Source: Treponema sp.
GTDB taxonomy: Bacteria; Spirochaetota; Spirochaetia; Treponematales; Treponemataceae
NCBI GenBank assembly: GCA_024693045.1
Contig: JAILLQ010000051.1
Span: 1 to 34,682, forward strand
Reading direction: 5' to 3'
DNA length: 34,682 nt
This document shows positions 16,985 through 24,973 of the stretch, one piece after another. The notes below the pieces were generated by a model that ran no database searches, was not told the origin of the DNA, and saw only the letters and a list, made by a program, of their open reading frames with translations. The position numbers and the translations under genes were made by a program. How positions within the stretch are numbered: the first letter of the stretch is position 1; each line of letters opens with the position of its first letter.

Positions 16985-19348
16985 ATGAAAACTTTTAAGC
17001 ACACAAAAGTGATTCTTGTCGGAATCACTTTTGTCTTTATCTTACTTATCTCCTCCCTAGGCCATATTATTTATATGCGGCACAGAGGAGATATTTTTTC
17101 TAATATTGAATTTTCAAAATCCTATTCAGACCAAAAGGGCCAGCTTTTGCAGGTTTTTCTTACAAGCGATGACAAGTACAGAATCTACCAGCCTTTAGAA
17201 GAATTTCCGCCAGATTTTATAGAGGCCCTTCTTCTGCAAGAAGACCGCTATTATTTCTCTCATAGAGGAATAAACTTTGTTGCCCTTGCAAAAGCCTTCT
17301 GGCAAACTTATGTTAAAAAATCCAGAAGAATCGGCGCTTCTACCATTACAATGCAGGTTGCCAGGCTAAAATACGGCCTTTATACCAAAAATATCAGGGG
17401 AAAAATCAAACAAATTTCAAAAGCCCTGTACCTGGAAAGCTGTTACAGCAAAAAGCAAATTCTCGAGGCATATCTGAACCTGGCCCCCTGCGGAGGAAAT
17501 ATAGAAGGCTTTGAAACCGCCGCCTGGTATTATTTTAATAAAAGCGTAAAAAAATTAAATCTTTCAGAAAATATTATGCTCTGCGTTCTTCCTCAAAACC
17601 CTCTTAAAAGGGCCCCCCTAAAAAACAGGACTTCTTCTGAACTCATACAGGCAAGAAAAATCCTCTTTTCCGCCTGGCTTGAAAAACATCCCCAGGACTC
17701 TGACAAAGAAATATTTATGGATATGAAAATGTCCACCTATTGCTCTTTTCCAAACGAATGCCGCCACTTTACAGAAATGCTGAATATTTCCGACGATAAA
17801 AAAATCTCCACTTCCAGAAAAACCCTGCGCACAAGTATTAACCTGGTCCAGCAGCACAAATGCCAGGAGATTTTTGAAAAATACATAAGCCGAAACAAAA
17901 GTTTTGGTGTAAAAAACGGAGCCCTTCTTCTTTTAGACTGGAAAAGTATGGAGCTAAAAGCCTGCATTGGTTCAGCAGACTATTACAACGAGCTGATTGA
18001 CGGTCAGGTGAATGTTACAAATTCCAAACGCTCTCCAGGTTCAACTTTAAAACCTTTTATTTATGCCCTTGCCCTTGAACAGGGGCTGATTCACTACAGA
18101 ACAATGTTAAAAGATACCCCCCAGTCCTTTAACGAATACACCCCCGATAATTATGGAAGCATATACAAGGGCCCTGTTCAAGCCTGGTTTGCCCTGGTCG
18201 ACAGCAGAAATATTCCCGCAATCACCTTAAACAGAGATTTAAAAGAAAGAGATCTATACGATTTTATGAAAGAATCCGGCATAAAAGGAATGAAAGACAG
18301 AGATTACTACGGACTTTCCATTGTTTTGGGCAGCTGCGAAGTAACTATGATGGAACTGATAAAAATGTATGCCACTCTGGCAAACGACGGGATTCAGTCA
18401 GATATAAACTTTATTCCTCAAGTAAGAAAAATCAACTCTAAAAGGCTGCTTTCCAAGGAAAGTTCCTTTATTGTAAAAAAAATGCTGGAAGAAAACCTTC
18501 CCCCTTATCAGACCAAACCAGCAGAAATAAAAGATATTCCAATTGCCTACAAAACTGGGACTTCAATCGGCTTTAAGGACTGCTGGAGTATTGGGATTTT
18601 TGACCGCTATATTTGTGCTGTCTGGATAGGCAATTCCGATGGAAGCGGAAATAATTCCTTTATTGGCCGAGAGATGGCCGCTCCACTTTTATTTGATACA
18701 GCATATTCAATTTTGGCTGATATTCCTCCTCAAGAAAGACTCCCACGCCAGATGCCTCCACAAGGCTGCACCCAGATTGCCGTTTGTTCTGTAAGCGGAG
18801 GCCTTCCCGGTCCCAACTGTAAAAATAAGGAATTAGCCTGGTTCATACCAGGGGTTTCACCAATTACAAAATGCAAAATTCACAGAAAAATATATATCGA
18901 TACAAGAACAGGCTATCGTACAGATCAGACAGAAGACGAAGCCCCTTATGTAAAATCTATTGTAAAAGAATTCTGGCCCAGCGATTTACAAAAACTCTTT
19001 GAAGAAGCCGGGCTTCCAAGAATGCCGCCCCCTGACTATCCGCCCCAGGAGCTTAAAATGGATTTTAGGCGACAGGGCTTTCCACCAGAAATAATTTCTC
19101 CCTTGTCTGGAACAGATTATGTATTCAGGTTAAAAGACCAGTCCAAAAATAAAATAATGCTCTGTGCAAATGCGGATGCAGATACAACAGAGCTTATGTG
19201 GTTTAATGGTTCAATTTTTATAGGAAGGTCCAAACCGGATCAGAGTATAGTCTGGACTCCAAGTCCAGGTTTTTATGAACTTGTAGTCACAGACCAGAAA
19301 GGCAGATCGAATACAGTATATGTAAATGTCACCGCCTCTGAATATTAA
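16985..19348 (+). CDS. pbpC: Penicillin-binding protein 1C (transglycosylase/transpeptidase)
   Basis: This 787-residue bifunctional murein synthase has one N-terminal membrane anchor (about 9-30). The GT51 glycosyltransferase domain has catalytic Glu86 in QEDRYYFSHRGINF and the IGASTITMQVARL helix. The transpeptidase domain has Ser353 in SPGSTLKPF, an SRN motif at Ser407 and KTGTS at Lys523. The C-terminal BiPBP_C beta domain (about 700-785, starting PEIISPLSGTDYVF) marks the PBP1C subtype. It directly follows the alpha-2-macroglobulin gene, the classic yfhM-pbpC pairing thought to combine protease trapping with wall repair. SD AAGGA lies five bases before the ATG. The terminator-like stem of the downstream repeat may end the transcript. 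Confidence 0.95.
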   Translation: MKTFKHTKVILVGITFVFILLISSLGHIIYMRHRGDIFSNIEFSKSYSDQKGQLLQVFLTSDDKYRIYQPLEEFPPDFIEALLLQEDRYYFSHRGINFVALAKAFWQTYVKKSRRIGASTITMQVARLKYGLYTKNIRGKIKQISKALYLESCYSKKQILEAYLNLAPCGGNIEGFETAAWYYFNKSVKKLNLSENIMLCVLPQNPLKRAPLKNRTSSELIQARKILFSAWLEKHPQDSDKEIFMDMKMSTYCSFPNECRHFTEMLNISDDKKISTSRKTLRTSINLVQQHKCQEIFEKYISRNKSFGVKNGALLLLDWKSMELKACIGSADYYNELIDGQVNVTNSKRSPGSTLKPFIYALALEQGLIHYRTMLKDTPQSFNEYTPDNYGSIYKGPVQAWFALVDSRNIPAITLNRDLKERDLYDFMKESGIKGMKDRDYYGLSIVLGSCEVTMMELIKMYATLANDGIQSDINFIPQVRKINSKRLLSKESSFIVKKMLEENLPPYQTKPAEIKDIPIAYKTGTSIGFKDCWSIGIFDRYICAVWIGNSDGSGNNSFIGREMAAPLLFDTAYSILADIPPQERLPRQMPPQGCTQIAVCSVSGGLPGPNCKNKELAWFIPGVSPITKCKIHRKIYIDTRTGYRTDQTEDEAPYVKSIVKEFWPSDLQKLFEEAGLPRMPPPDYPPQELKMDFRRQGFPPEIISPLSGTDYVFRLKDQSKNKIMLCANADADTTELMWFNGSIFIGRSKPDQSIVWTPSPGFYELVVTDQKGRSNTVYVNVTASEY

Positions 19349-19407
19349 TCTTTAGCCTGACTAGACTCGCAGATTAGATAGAAGAATAATTAATTTACAA
19401 AAAAAAT

Positions 19408-19441
19408 AAAGCCAGCTCCTATAAATTGGGAACTGGCTTTT
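19408..19441 (-). terminator. Rho-independent terminator of small basic gene, copy 2
   Basis: The stem is the same as in copy 1, AAAGCCAG/CTGGCTTT, followed on the minus strand by an A and a run of Ts. One loop base differs from copy 1. It could also stop plus-strand transcription coming out of pbpC, 60 bases upstream. Confidence 0.8.
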
Positions 19442-19460
19442 AAATCAAAATCCTGAATGA

Positions 19461-19568
19461 TTACTTGTTTTCAACAGCATCAGAAGTGTGTGCCTGCTTC
19501 TGGTGTTTTTCCATTTTCTTTTCTTTCAAGGATTTTTTTGGTTTATTCTGTTTATTCTTATCGCCCAT
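19461..19568 (-). CDS. Small lysine-rich protein, copy 2 (35 aa)
   Basis: A paralogue of the 35-residue protein at 10500-10607, with the same start, SD (AGGAG) and C-terminus. Residues 25, 27 and 28 are changed (H to Q, N to H, S to T). It lies 34 bases behind the Hsp20 stop on the same strand, so it is likely co-transcribed with it from the sigma-54 promoter. That context hints at a stress-related role, but the other copy has no chaperone neighbour. No family name known to me. Confidence 0.7.
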   Translation of the reverse strand: MGDKNKQNKPKKSLKEKKMEKHQKQAHTSDAVENK

Positions 19569-19602
19569 TTTCTTCTCCTATTTTTCTTCTATATAATTGT
19601 CA

Positions 19603-20043
19603 TTAGGCAGCTGTGATTGCTATTCTACGAGGAGCTGCAATTGCTTTACGAGGAAGTGTGATATGCAGTACACCGTTTTCAACTTTTGCAGAAATGTTTT
19701 CTGATTCTACGTCGTCAGGTAGACTGAAACTTCTTGAAAACTTAGAATAGCTGCGCTCTTTTATCAGGTATTTTGGAGCTTCTTTTGCTTCGGCTTTTTC
19801 TTCTTTCTTTTCCTCTTTTTCAGATTTGCTTTCAGAAGAAATTGTCAAAACATTGTTATTGAATTCAATGTTGATGTCCTTGTCTGTTTTTCCAGGAAGA
19901 TCCATGTCCATTGTATAAGCGTCTTTTTCTTCTTTTACATCAACTTTTGGTGCAAAAGCCTTCTTGTAATTGAAAGATGGCATCATAAATCCGTCATCTC
20001 CAAATCCATCAAATAAATCGTTAAAAAGTGCTAATTCGTTCAT
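19603..20043 (-). CDS. hsp20: Hsp20/alpha-crystallin small heat-shock protein
   Basis: This 146-residue ATP-independent holdase binds unfolding proteins as large oligomers in the cytoplasm. The alpha-crystallin domain runs from about residue 30 (PKVDVKEEKDAYTMDMDLPG) to about 138, with the conserved ending ENGVLHITLPRK. A low-complexity charged insert rich in Lys, Glu and Ala (about 72-92) lies in the loop between domain strands, somewhat longer than usual. The C-terminal IXI-like tail reads RRIAIT. SD GGAGG precedes the ATG. A sigma-54 promoter lies about 95 bases upstream and no CIRCE element is present. The small basic gene copy 2 follows in the same direction. Confidence 0.95.
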   Translation of the reverse strand: MNELALFNDLFDGFGDDGFMMPSFNYKKAFAPKVDVKEEKDAYTMDMDLPGKTDKDINIEFNNNVLTISSESKSEKEEKKEEKAEAKEAPKYLIKERSYSKFSRSFSLPDDVESENISAKVENGVLHITLPRKAIAAPRRIAITAA

Positions 20044-20135
20044 AATGAACCTCCATTTGATATTGAATATGTCGGAAGCTTGTTTGGTTTCCTTGTAGCT
20101 GGGAGCTTAACTCGTTCCTGCTACACTTTATATTA

Positions 20136-20152
20136 TGCAATTTGCGTGCCAA
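20136..20152 (-). promoter_or_regulatory. Sigma-54 (RpoN) promoter for hsp20
   Basis: On the minus strand TTGGCACGCAAATTGCA fits the sigma-54 consensus YTGGCACG-N4-TTGCW at every defined position, with the GG and GC elements 12 bases apart. Transcription would start near 20125, giving an untranslated leader of about 80 bases that includes a GTAGC/GCTAC dyad. A sigma-54 promoter needs an AAA+ activator, so hsp20 here is probably controlled by a dedicated signal rather than a heat-shock repressor. Confidence 0.75.
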
Positions 20153-20356
20153 GTTTAAAAAGAAGCAGTAAAAGTGCCTTTTTTGCATTTTTTTGAGCAT
20201 AAAATAATGAAAAATGTGGGCTTACAATTGCAGGGAGAGTCCTTTTTTACCCACTTGCTTTTTTATACACCTGAATTGGGCTTTTTTTACCCAGGCTTTT
20301 GCTATAAAAACAGTTTTTTTGGACCTTTTTTGCTTTCGATAAGAAAGTCTAGGAGT
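20153..20356. other. T-rich intergenic stretch without a clear gene
   Basis: The stretch has runs of T on the plus strand and two similar TTTTTTACCCA segments (near 20246 and 20284). Each can pair with a nearby TGGG to make hairpins followed by T runs. A second weaker sigma-54-like element on the minus strand (GG at 20177-20178, GC at 20165-20166) lies 28 bases upstream of the good one. A 65-codon plus-strand frame at 20174-20371 has no SD and an odd Phe-rich product, so I do not call it. Confidence 0.35.
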
Positions 20357-20623
20357 TTATTCCTTTTTTAAATTCGTTTCCAGTTTATTTTTAATATCTT
20401 CGATTGCATCTTCAAAATTATGGAGCCGACTTTCATCGATTTTTCCTAGATTTTCCAGAATAGACTTTATACGATAATTGTATTCCAAAATACACTCACT
20501 TACACATAATTCTGAATAATTAAGTTCTTTTAGTACATATAAATCTTCTACATGACATTTGTAAAGTTTTGAAAGGAGATCAAAAATTTCGATTCTAGGA
20601 ATATTTTTACAATTTTCATTTTT
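20357..20623 (-). pseudogene. Headless XRE-type helix-turn-helix regulator remnant
   Basis: The minus strand has 88 codons open from a TAG at 20624-20626 to a TAA at 20357-20359, without a usable early start codon. The product begins NIPRIEIFDLLSKLYKCHVE, which matches the last helices of a Cro/CI (XRE) HTH domain. A short acidic helical tail (about 50 residues, ending DIKNKLETNLKKE) follows. The DNA-recognition helices that should precede are missing and the upstream bases hold stops in all three frames. I read it as a decayed regulator gene. Codon use looks normal, so the truncation may be recent. Confidence 0.5.
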
Positions 20624-20634
20624 CTATTATAAAA

Positions 20635-20669
20635 TAAACTAATAAAAAAAGAATTAAATCATTAGTTTA
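20635..20669 (-). terminator. Possible terminator after the NSS transporter
   Basis: TAAACTAAT and ATTAGTTTA form a perfect 9-bp AT stem around a 17-base loop, 26 bases after the transporter stop, followed by TTTTATAAT on the minus strand. It is a weak, GC-poor terminator candidate. Confidence 0.35.
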
Positions 20670-20694
20670 AAAATTCCCATCTTATTTATTTCGA

Positions 20695-22080
20695 TTAGCA
20701 GAATTTCCACAAATATCCCATTATCCAGATTGATATTACTATAAGTGGCAGAATCCAGCTTATATAGAACTTTAATCCTCTAGGAAATTTTATACCACTT
20801 CCAGTGTTTGCTTCCTTTATAAAATTATCAAAACCCCAGCCGTAGCGGTTTGTACAGAACAAAAGATATACAAGAGAACCGAGAGGCAAAAGATTGTTTG
20901 AAACTATAAAGTCTTCTATATCCTGAATGTTACCAATTCCTGGAATTGAAAAGTTACTCCACAAATTGAATCCTAAAACACATGGAATAGAAAGAATAAA
21001 AACGAGTATGAAATTTATTAGTACAGATTTTTTTCGGCTCCATCCGTGCAAGTCCATTGCAAAAGCAATTATGTTTTCAAAAACTGCAATTACTGTTGTA
21101 AGGGCTGCAAATGACATGAATACAAAGAAAAGTGTTCCCCAGAGTCTTCCCAAAAACATTGAATTGAAAATGTTAGGTAAAGTTACAAATAATAATCCAG
21201 GGCCTTGTCCGGGATTTTCTCCAAAGGCAAAACATGCCGGGAAAATAATTAGTCCGGCCATAAGGGCAACAAAGGTATCTAAAGCTATTACGCTGATTGC
21301 TTCTCCCGTAAGAGCTTTTTCTTTTCCTATGTAGCTTCCAAAAATTGCCAAAGCGCCGATTCCTAAAGAAAGAGTAAAGAAAGCCTGTCCCATGGCAGCA
21401 AAAATTACCTCTCCAATACCAGTTTCTACGATTTTTGAAAAATCTGGTTTAAGGTAAAATACAAGTCCTTTTTCTGCATCCTTTAGGGTTACTGAACGAA
21501 TAACAAGAACAAGCATTAAGAATAGAAGACTTGTCATGATGATTGTAGAAGCTTTTTCAACTCCATTTTTAAGACCGCCAGAGCAGATTATAAAGCCGAT
21601 TACGATAACTACGGTCATCCAGAAAAGTTGTTCTCCTGGATTTGCGAGCATGTTATTAAAAACATTTCCTATTTCTGCAGGAGAAAGCCCTGTAAATAAT
21701 CCTCGGCCACTTTTAAAAATATAAGAAAACATCCAGCCGGCAACACTTGTGTAGAACATCATAAGAAGATAATTTCCGGCAACCGCAAAAAATCCAAAAG
21801 AATGCCATTTACTTCCTTTTGGTTCAAGTACATTGAAAGAACGGATTGCACTTTTTGCACTCGCTCGTCCTACTGCAAATTCCATAATCATAATAGGAGC
21901 ACCGAGCATTACAAGAAAAATCAAATAAAAAAGAACAAAGGCTGCTCCCCCATATTTTCCTGTTATAAAAGGAAAGCGCCATACATTTCCAAGTCCAATG
22001 GCACAGCCTGCAGAAGTCATAATAAATCCAATTCGTGATTTGAAGTTTTCTCTGTTTTCCATAGGAGGAGATTTTAACAT
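20695..22080 (-). CDS. Sodium-dependent symporter, NSS/SLC6 family
   Basis: This 461-residue inner-membrane symporter has about 11-12 transmembrane segments and the LeuT fold. The family signature is near the N-terminus: RIGFIMTSAGCAIGLGNVWRFP (about 16-37), with the unwound helix 1 that binds sodium and substrate. YGGAAFVLFYLIFLVMLGAP follows. Substrates are usually amino acids such as tryptophan, tyrosine or glutamate; the exact one cannot be read here. Bacterial members of this length are common. The first ATG and the ATG six codons on (MENREN) both lack an SD. In fact CTCCTCC, the reverse of an SD, lies between them, so the start is uncertain. It seems to stand alone. Confidence 0.93.
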   Translation of the reverse strand: MLKSPPMENRENFKSRIGFIMTSAGCAIGLGNVWRFPFITGKYGGAAFVLFYLIFLVMLGAPIMIMEFAVGRASAKSAIRSFNVLEPKGSKWHSFGFFAVAGNYLLMMFYTSVAGWMFSYIFKSGRGLFTGLSPAEIGNVFNNMLANPGEQLFWMTVVIVIGFIICSGGLKNGVEKASTIIMTSLLFLMLVLVIRSVTLKDAEKGLVFYLKPDFSKIVETGIGEVIFAAMGQAFFTLSLGIGALAIFGSYIGKEKALTGEAISVIALDTFVALMAGLIIFPACFAFGENPGQGPGLLFVTLPNIFNSMFLGRLWGTLFFVFMSFAALTTVIAVFENIIAFAMDLHGWSRKKSVLINFILVFILSIPCVLGFNLWSNFSIPGIGNIQDIEDFIVSNNLLPLGSLVYLLFCTNRYGWGFDNFIKEANTGSGIKFPRGLKFYISWILPLIVISIWIMGYLWKFC

Positions 22081-22121
22081 AGAAAAAATAGAGCTGGCAA
22101 TACAGTTTTTTTATAACAAAA

Positions 22122-22165
22122 CAGCCCCCAAAATGCAAAATACATTCCAGGGGCTGATTTTTTTT
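22122..22165. terminator. Terminator between caspase-like gene and NSS transporter
   Basis: CAGCCCC (22122-22128) pairs with GGGGCTG (22150-22156). T runs follow on both strands (eight or more Ts on the plus strand, TTTTGTT on the minus strand). It lies about 30 bases after the caspase-like stop on the minus strand and so ends that transcript before the NSS gene. Confidence 0.75.
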
Positions 22166-22169
22166 GAAC

Positions 22170-22184
22170 TTTTCTTCTATATAA
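22170..22184 (-). repeat. TTATATAGAAGAAAA motif (third occurrence)
   Basis: On the minus strand this 15-mer occurs just after the caspase-like stop. The same 15-mer lies in both copies of the small-gene cassette (10621-10635 and near 19582-19596), directly upstream of the small gene. In two of three places it directly follows the stop of the preceding minus-strand gene. It contains a TATAT box and could be a promoter core or a processing site. Confidence 0.5.
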
Positions 22185-22186
22185 TA

Positions 22187-23587
22187 CTAGTATTTTCCAC
22201 CGATAACAAATTCGTCATAATCTGGGTAAACTACAACAGTCTGTTTGCTAGAAATCAAATCTTTTGAATAGCTGTAAAGTTCTTCTACAGTAACTTTTCT
22301 GTCGCTATTTAAATCTGCCAGCAAACCTGTGTATGCGTCGGCTCTTTCGTTTCTTCCTAATCCTTTTGCCCATGCATCAGAAGCGTATCCGATTACCCCA
22401 GCCAAAGACCATGAAAGTTCTTCCCATAAAGAAGAACAGAGTACATGGAATCTAGTATCAGCTAATTCGCCAGAGCGGGAATCTCTTTCTTCTGCTTTAA
22501 AGTTAGAAATGAATGAGTCTGCAAAAGTCTTTTCGTCTTCACCGCGACCGATGATAACACCTGCATGGCAAGTTTCGAGCAAAACTACTACATGTCCAGG
22601 AACGTATTTATCAAGCAAGGTTCTGATGTTTGCACCAGAAAGGCTTCCGTCTGTTGCAAGTCTTACATATCCAGAAGAACTTCCGTGACCATTTAAGAAG
22701 ATGTAGCTTACATCGTCGCCGTCTGCATCTGCAAAAGTGTTTTTAAAAGCATTTGAAATTTCTGCTTTGCTAAGGTCGGTATATTTGTTTACAGTAACAA
22801 AAGCTTTGCCGTCAAAGGTCTGACTGCTCAATGCATTTGTGATTGCATTAATAGACTTGATACAGATTGCGCTGTTATCAATTAAGCTGATTGCAAGTGC
22901 TCTTCTGTTTACAATTCCATCACCAACAGGATTGTATCCGTCGTATTTGTAAACATTGTTGTCACCAGTTTCCCATGTAAGACCTTTAAATTGGCCGTAT
23001 ACACTTTCTCCTAAATCCCAAGCTCCTGCATAAACAGAATATCGTGAATATACGTCATCACCTTCTGTTGTCCAGTGGTCAGTATCATATGTTCCTCGAA
23101 TAGCAAGGGTTGGATTTTTATTTTCTACAAAGAAAATTGCATTGCCGTATCCAACACTGCTCCACCAGCTTGGATTAGGGTTTGAACCAGATGCAAATGT
23201 TTCACCAAGATAAGTGAGGCCTTCGAAAGAAATAGAAACTTCTTCACCAAGGTCATAAGAACCTACAAGAGCCTTCCATTCAAAAGATTCTTCTGTAGAA
23301 AGATTAAGGTGCCAGCCATTTTTTTCTGAATAAGTACCACGGTAAGCGGTTCCCCAGTCATTGCTAAAAGTTCCGGCAAAATAAACTGCATAACCATATC
23401 CAGGATTTAAATCTGAATAGATTGTTGCAGAACCCATAGAAACTTCATCTTCTTCCATTTTAACTGTGGAATTTGTTTCATTCACAGCAGCAAGAAGGCC
23501 TGCTTCAGAATAATCTGAAACGTTGTTACAAGAAATAAGTGAAAGCGCAATGCTTCCAGCCAAAGCGAGTGTTAATAACTTTTTCAA
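22187..23587 (-). CDS. Caspase-like (clan CD) lipoprotein peptidase with EF-hand loop
   Basis: This 466-residue lipoprotein has lipobox Cys20 (LISC). After a short spacer come two related beta-rich repeats (about 52-130 and 146-210), matching in GYGYAVYF/GYGNAIFF, AYRGTY/AIRGTY and SYDLGE/AWDLGE. They resemble carbohydrate-binding beta modules, which is only a visual impression. The C-terminal domain is a clan CD protease fold with catalytic His301 (NGHGSS) and Cys340 (LLETCHAG), like C13 and metacaspase families. A canonical EF-hand loop follows (Asp425, Asn427, Asp429, Thr433, Glu436), suggesting calcium binding. The start is TTG, six bases after AAGGAG. It is probably cell-envelope anchored; substrate unknown. 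Confidence 0.82.
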   Translation of the reverse strand: MKKLLTLALAGSIALSLISCNNVSDYSEAGLLAAVNETNSTVKMEEDEVSMGSATIYSDLNPGYGYAVYFAGTFSNDWGTAYRGTYSEKNGWHLNLSTEESFEWKALVGSYDLGEEVSISFEGLTYLGETFASGSNPNPSWWSSVGYGNAIFFVENKNPTLAIRGTYDTDHWTTEGDDVYSRYSVYAGAWDLGESVYGQFKGLTWETGDNNVYKYDGYNPVGDGIVNRRALAISLIDNSAICIKSINAITNALSSQTFDGKAFVTVNKYTDLSKAEISNAFKNTFADADGDDVSYIFLNGHGSSSGYVRLATDGSLSGANIRTLLDKYVPGHVVVLLETCHAGVIIGRGEDEKTFADSFISNFKAEERDSRSGELADTRFHVLCSSLWEELSWSLAGVIGYASDAWAKGLGRNERADAYTGLLADLNSDRKVTVEELYSYSKDLISSKQTVVVYPDYDEFVIGGKY

Positions 23588-23791
23588 TTTTTTCTCCTTT
23601 TTTAATTATTAAATTAGTTATTAAAGTTTTACCTGATTCCAGACTTGTGTCCTTTATCAAGCGGAAGAGAAATTATCACAATTCATTTTTTAATACAATT
23701 ATTTTTTTGATTTTTATTATCATAAGCTGGAGAATAAATTTCATTTATTATTCTTCCACAGATTCTTTTAACTAAAGTCATTATTACATGT

Positions 23792-23797
23792 TATAAT
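23792..23797 (+). promoter_or_regulatory. Extended -10 box placed for a leaderless MFS mRNA
   Basis: TGTTATAAT, an extended -10 with a perfect TATAAT hexamer, ends eight bases before the ATG of the MFS gene. A TTAACT 18 bases upstream is a fair -35. No SD lies between it and the ATG, so transcription probably starts at or next to the start codon. Confidence 0.6.
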
Positions 23798-23805
23798 GCA
23801 CTCAT

Positions 23806-24972
23806 ATGAACTTAGGATATATAAATGAAAAATGCCGTTTTATGGTTGGCTCTTTTTATTCACTTAACAGTATAGCTCTTAGTTATGTAACTTTTTTTCT
23901 TTTGGCAAAGGAGTATTCAGAGCATGTCATTGGTTTGATTATTTCAATTTCCTGTCTTATCGGAGGAATTCTTCAGCCCTTTGTTGGCCGCCTTGCTGAT
24001 CGAAGTAAAAAGTTCTACTGGAAAAATCAGCTTTTTATCTATGCTCTATTTAGTCTTATTTTTATGATTCTTCTAGTTCTTCTAAATAATAAATTGTGTG
24101 CAGGAATTCTTTACGGGCTTTCTATTCTAACTGTTATGATTATGATGCCGCTCGTAAATACTGCTTCTTTTTATTATACGGCTCACGGTATAGATGTAAA
24201 TTTTGGTCAGGCCAGGGGAATAGGTTCTGTTGCTTTTGCCCTTGTTTCTATTTTGATTGGAGCAGTTACTAAAGAAAAGGGATATATTGCAATTCCTGTA
24301 ATAGGTGTATTTCTCTATTCAATTTTCCTGCTCTCTATACTTTTAATGCCTAAGGTTGAAGGGGAAATAATTCTTCAAAATCAAGGTAAAAAAATCCAAT
24401 CATCAAATTTTATAAAAAAATATCCGCTTTTTCTTGCCATGACATTAGCCGTTACTTTTGTTCTAGTTCTTCACAATTTGATTAATACTTATCTTGTAAA
24501 AATTGTCGAAAGGGCAGGAGGCAGTGTTGACGGTTTAGGAATAGCTCTTGCAATTGCAGCTCTTAGTGAAGCTCCTGTTATGATGATTTACAGCAAATTT
24601 GCGGAAAAAACTAAAATTTCCAGCGGAAAGATTCTAGCCATAGCTTCTTCTCTTTATGTTATCCGGGGGATAGCTTATGTTTTTGCATCAAGTATTTTTA
24701 TGGTTTATTTTCTCGCTCTTATGCAAAGTCTTACCTACGGTTTTATAACTGCCGCCAAAGCAAATTACGCTTTTGAATCAGTGTCTTCCGATGATGTAAC
24801 TTTAGGCCAATCGGTTATGACTATGTCCGATGTTTTGGGAACTGTTGCTGGAAGTTTAATAGGTGGAATAATGCTTGGTTTTGGAGGCGTAAGTCTTATG
24901 CTTTTGTGCGGAAGTGGGGCAGCCCTTATCGGCTCAATTATTGCCGTTCTTGTAATTTCTAAGAGTCGCTAA
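23806..24972 (+). CDS. Major facilitator superfamily permease
   Basis: This 388-residue inner-membrane transporter has about 12 hydrophobic segments in two halves. The loop 2-3 motif of the family is visible as GGILQPFVGRLADRSKKFYW (about 53-72). The layout resembles the MFS_1_like/LacY-type sugar or nucleoside symporters, but no substrate residues can be named. It starts eight bases after a TATAAT box and has no SD, suggesting a leaderless mRNA. One base separates it from the small gene behind it. It is divergent from the caspase-like lipoprotein gene across a 218-base spacer in which I see only promoter-like AT-rich DNA. Confidence 0.85.
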   Translation: MNLGYINEKCRFMVGSFYSLNSIALSYVTFFLLAKEYSEHVIGLIISISCLIGGILQPFVGRLADRSKKFYWKNQLFIYALFSLIFMILLVLLNNKLCAGILYGLSILTVMIMMPLVNTASFYYTAHGIDVNFGQARGIGSVAFALVSILIGAVTKEKGYIAIPVIGVFLYSIFLLSILLMPKVEGEIILQNQGKKIQSSNFIKKYPLFLAMTLAVTFVLVLHNLINTYLVKIVERAGGSVDGLGIALAIAALSEAPVMMIYSKFAEKTKISSGKILAIASSLYVIRGIAYVFASSIFMVYFLALMQSLTYGFITAAKANYAFESVSSDDVTLGQSVMTMSDVLGTVAGSLIGGIMLGFGGVSLMLLCGSGAALIGSIIAVLVISKSR

Positions 24973-24973
24973 T

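Larger units (their letters stand above)
19351..19596. repeat. Direct repeat, copy 2 (pair at 10391-10635)
   Basis: This is the second copy of the 246-bp small-gene cassette. It begins two bases after the pbpC stop and ends six bases before the Hsp20 stop. Four of the six substitutions against copy 1 fall in one 13-base stretch (near 19487-19499), inside the small gene. Recombination between the copies would delete or amplify the intervening 8.96 kb. Confidence 0.95.

Noticed and set aside
20044..20135. CIRCE (HrcA) element for hsp20
   Set aside because: No TTAGCACTC-N9-GAGTGCTAA dyad is found in the leader; only a short GTAGC/GCTAC dyad is present.
20174..20371. 65-codon plus-strand gene
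   Set aside because: It has no SD, a Phe-rich product caused by T runs, and it overlaps the regulator remnant on the other strand.
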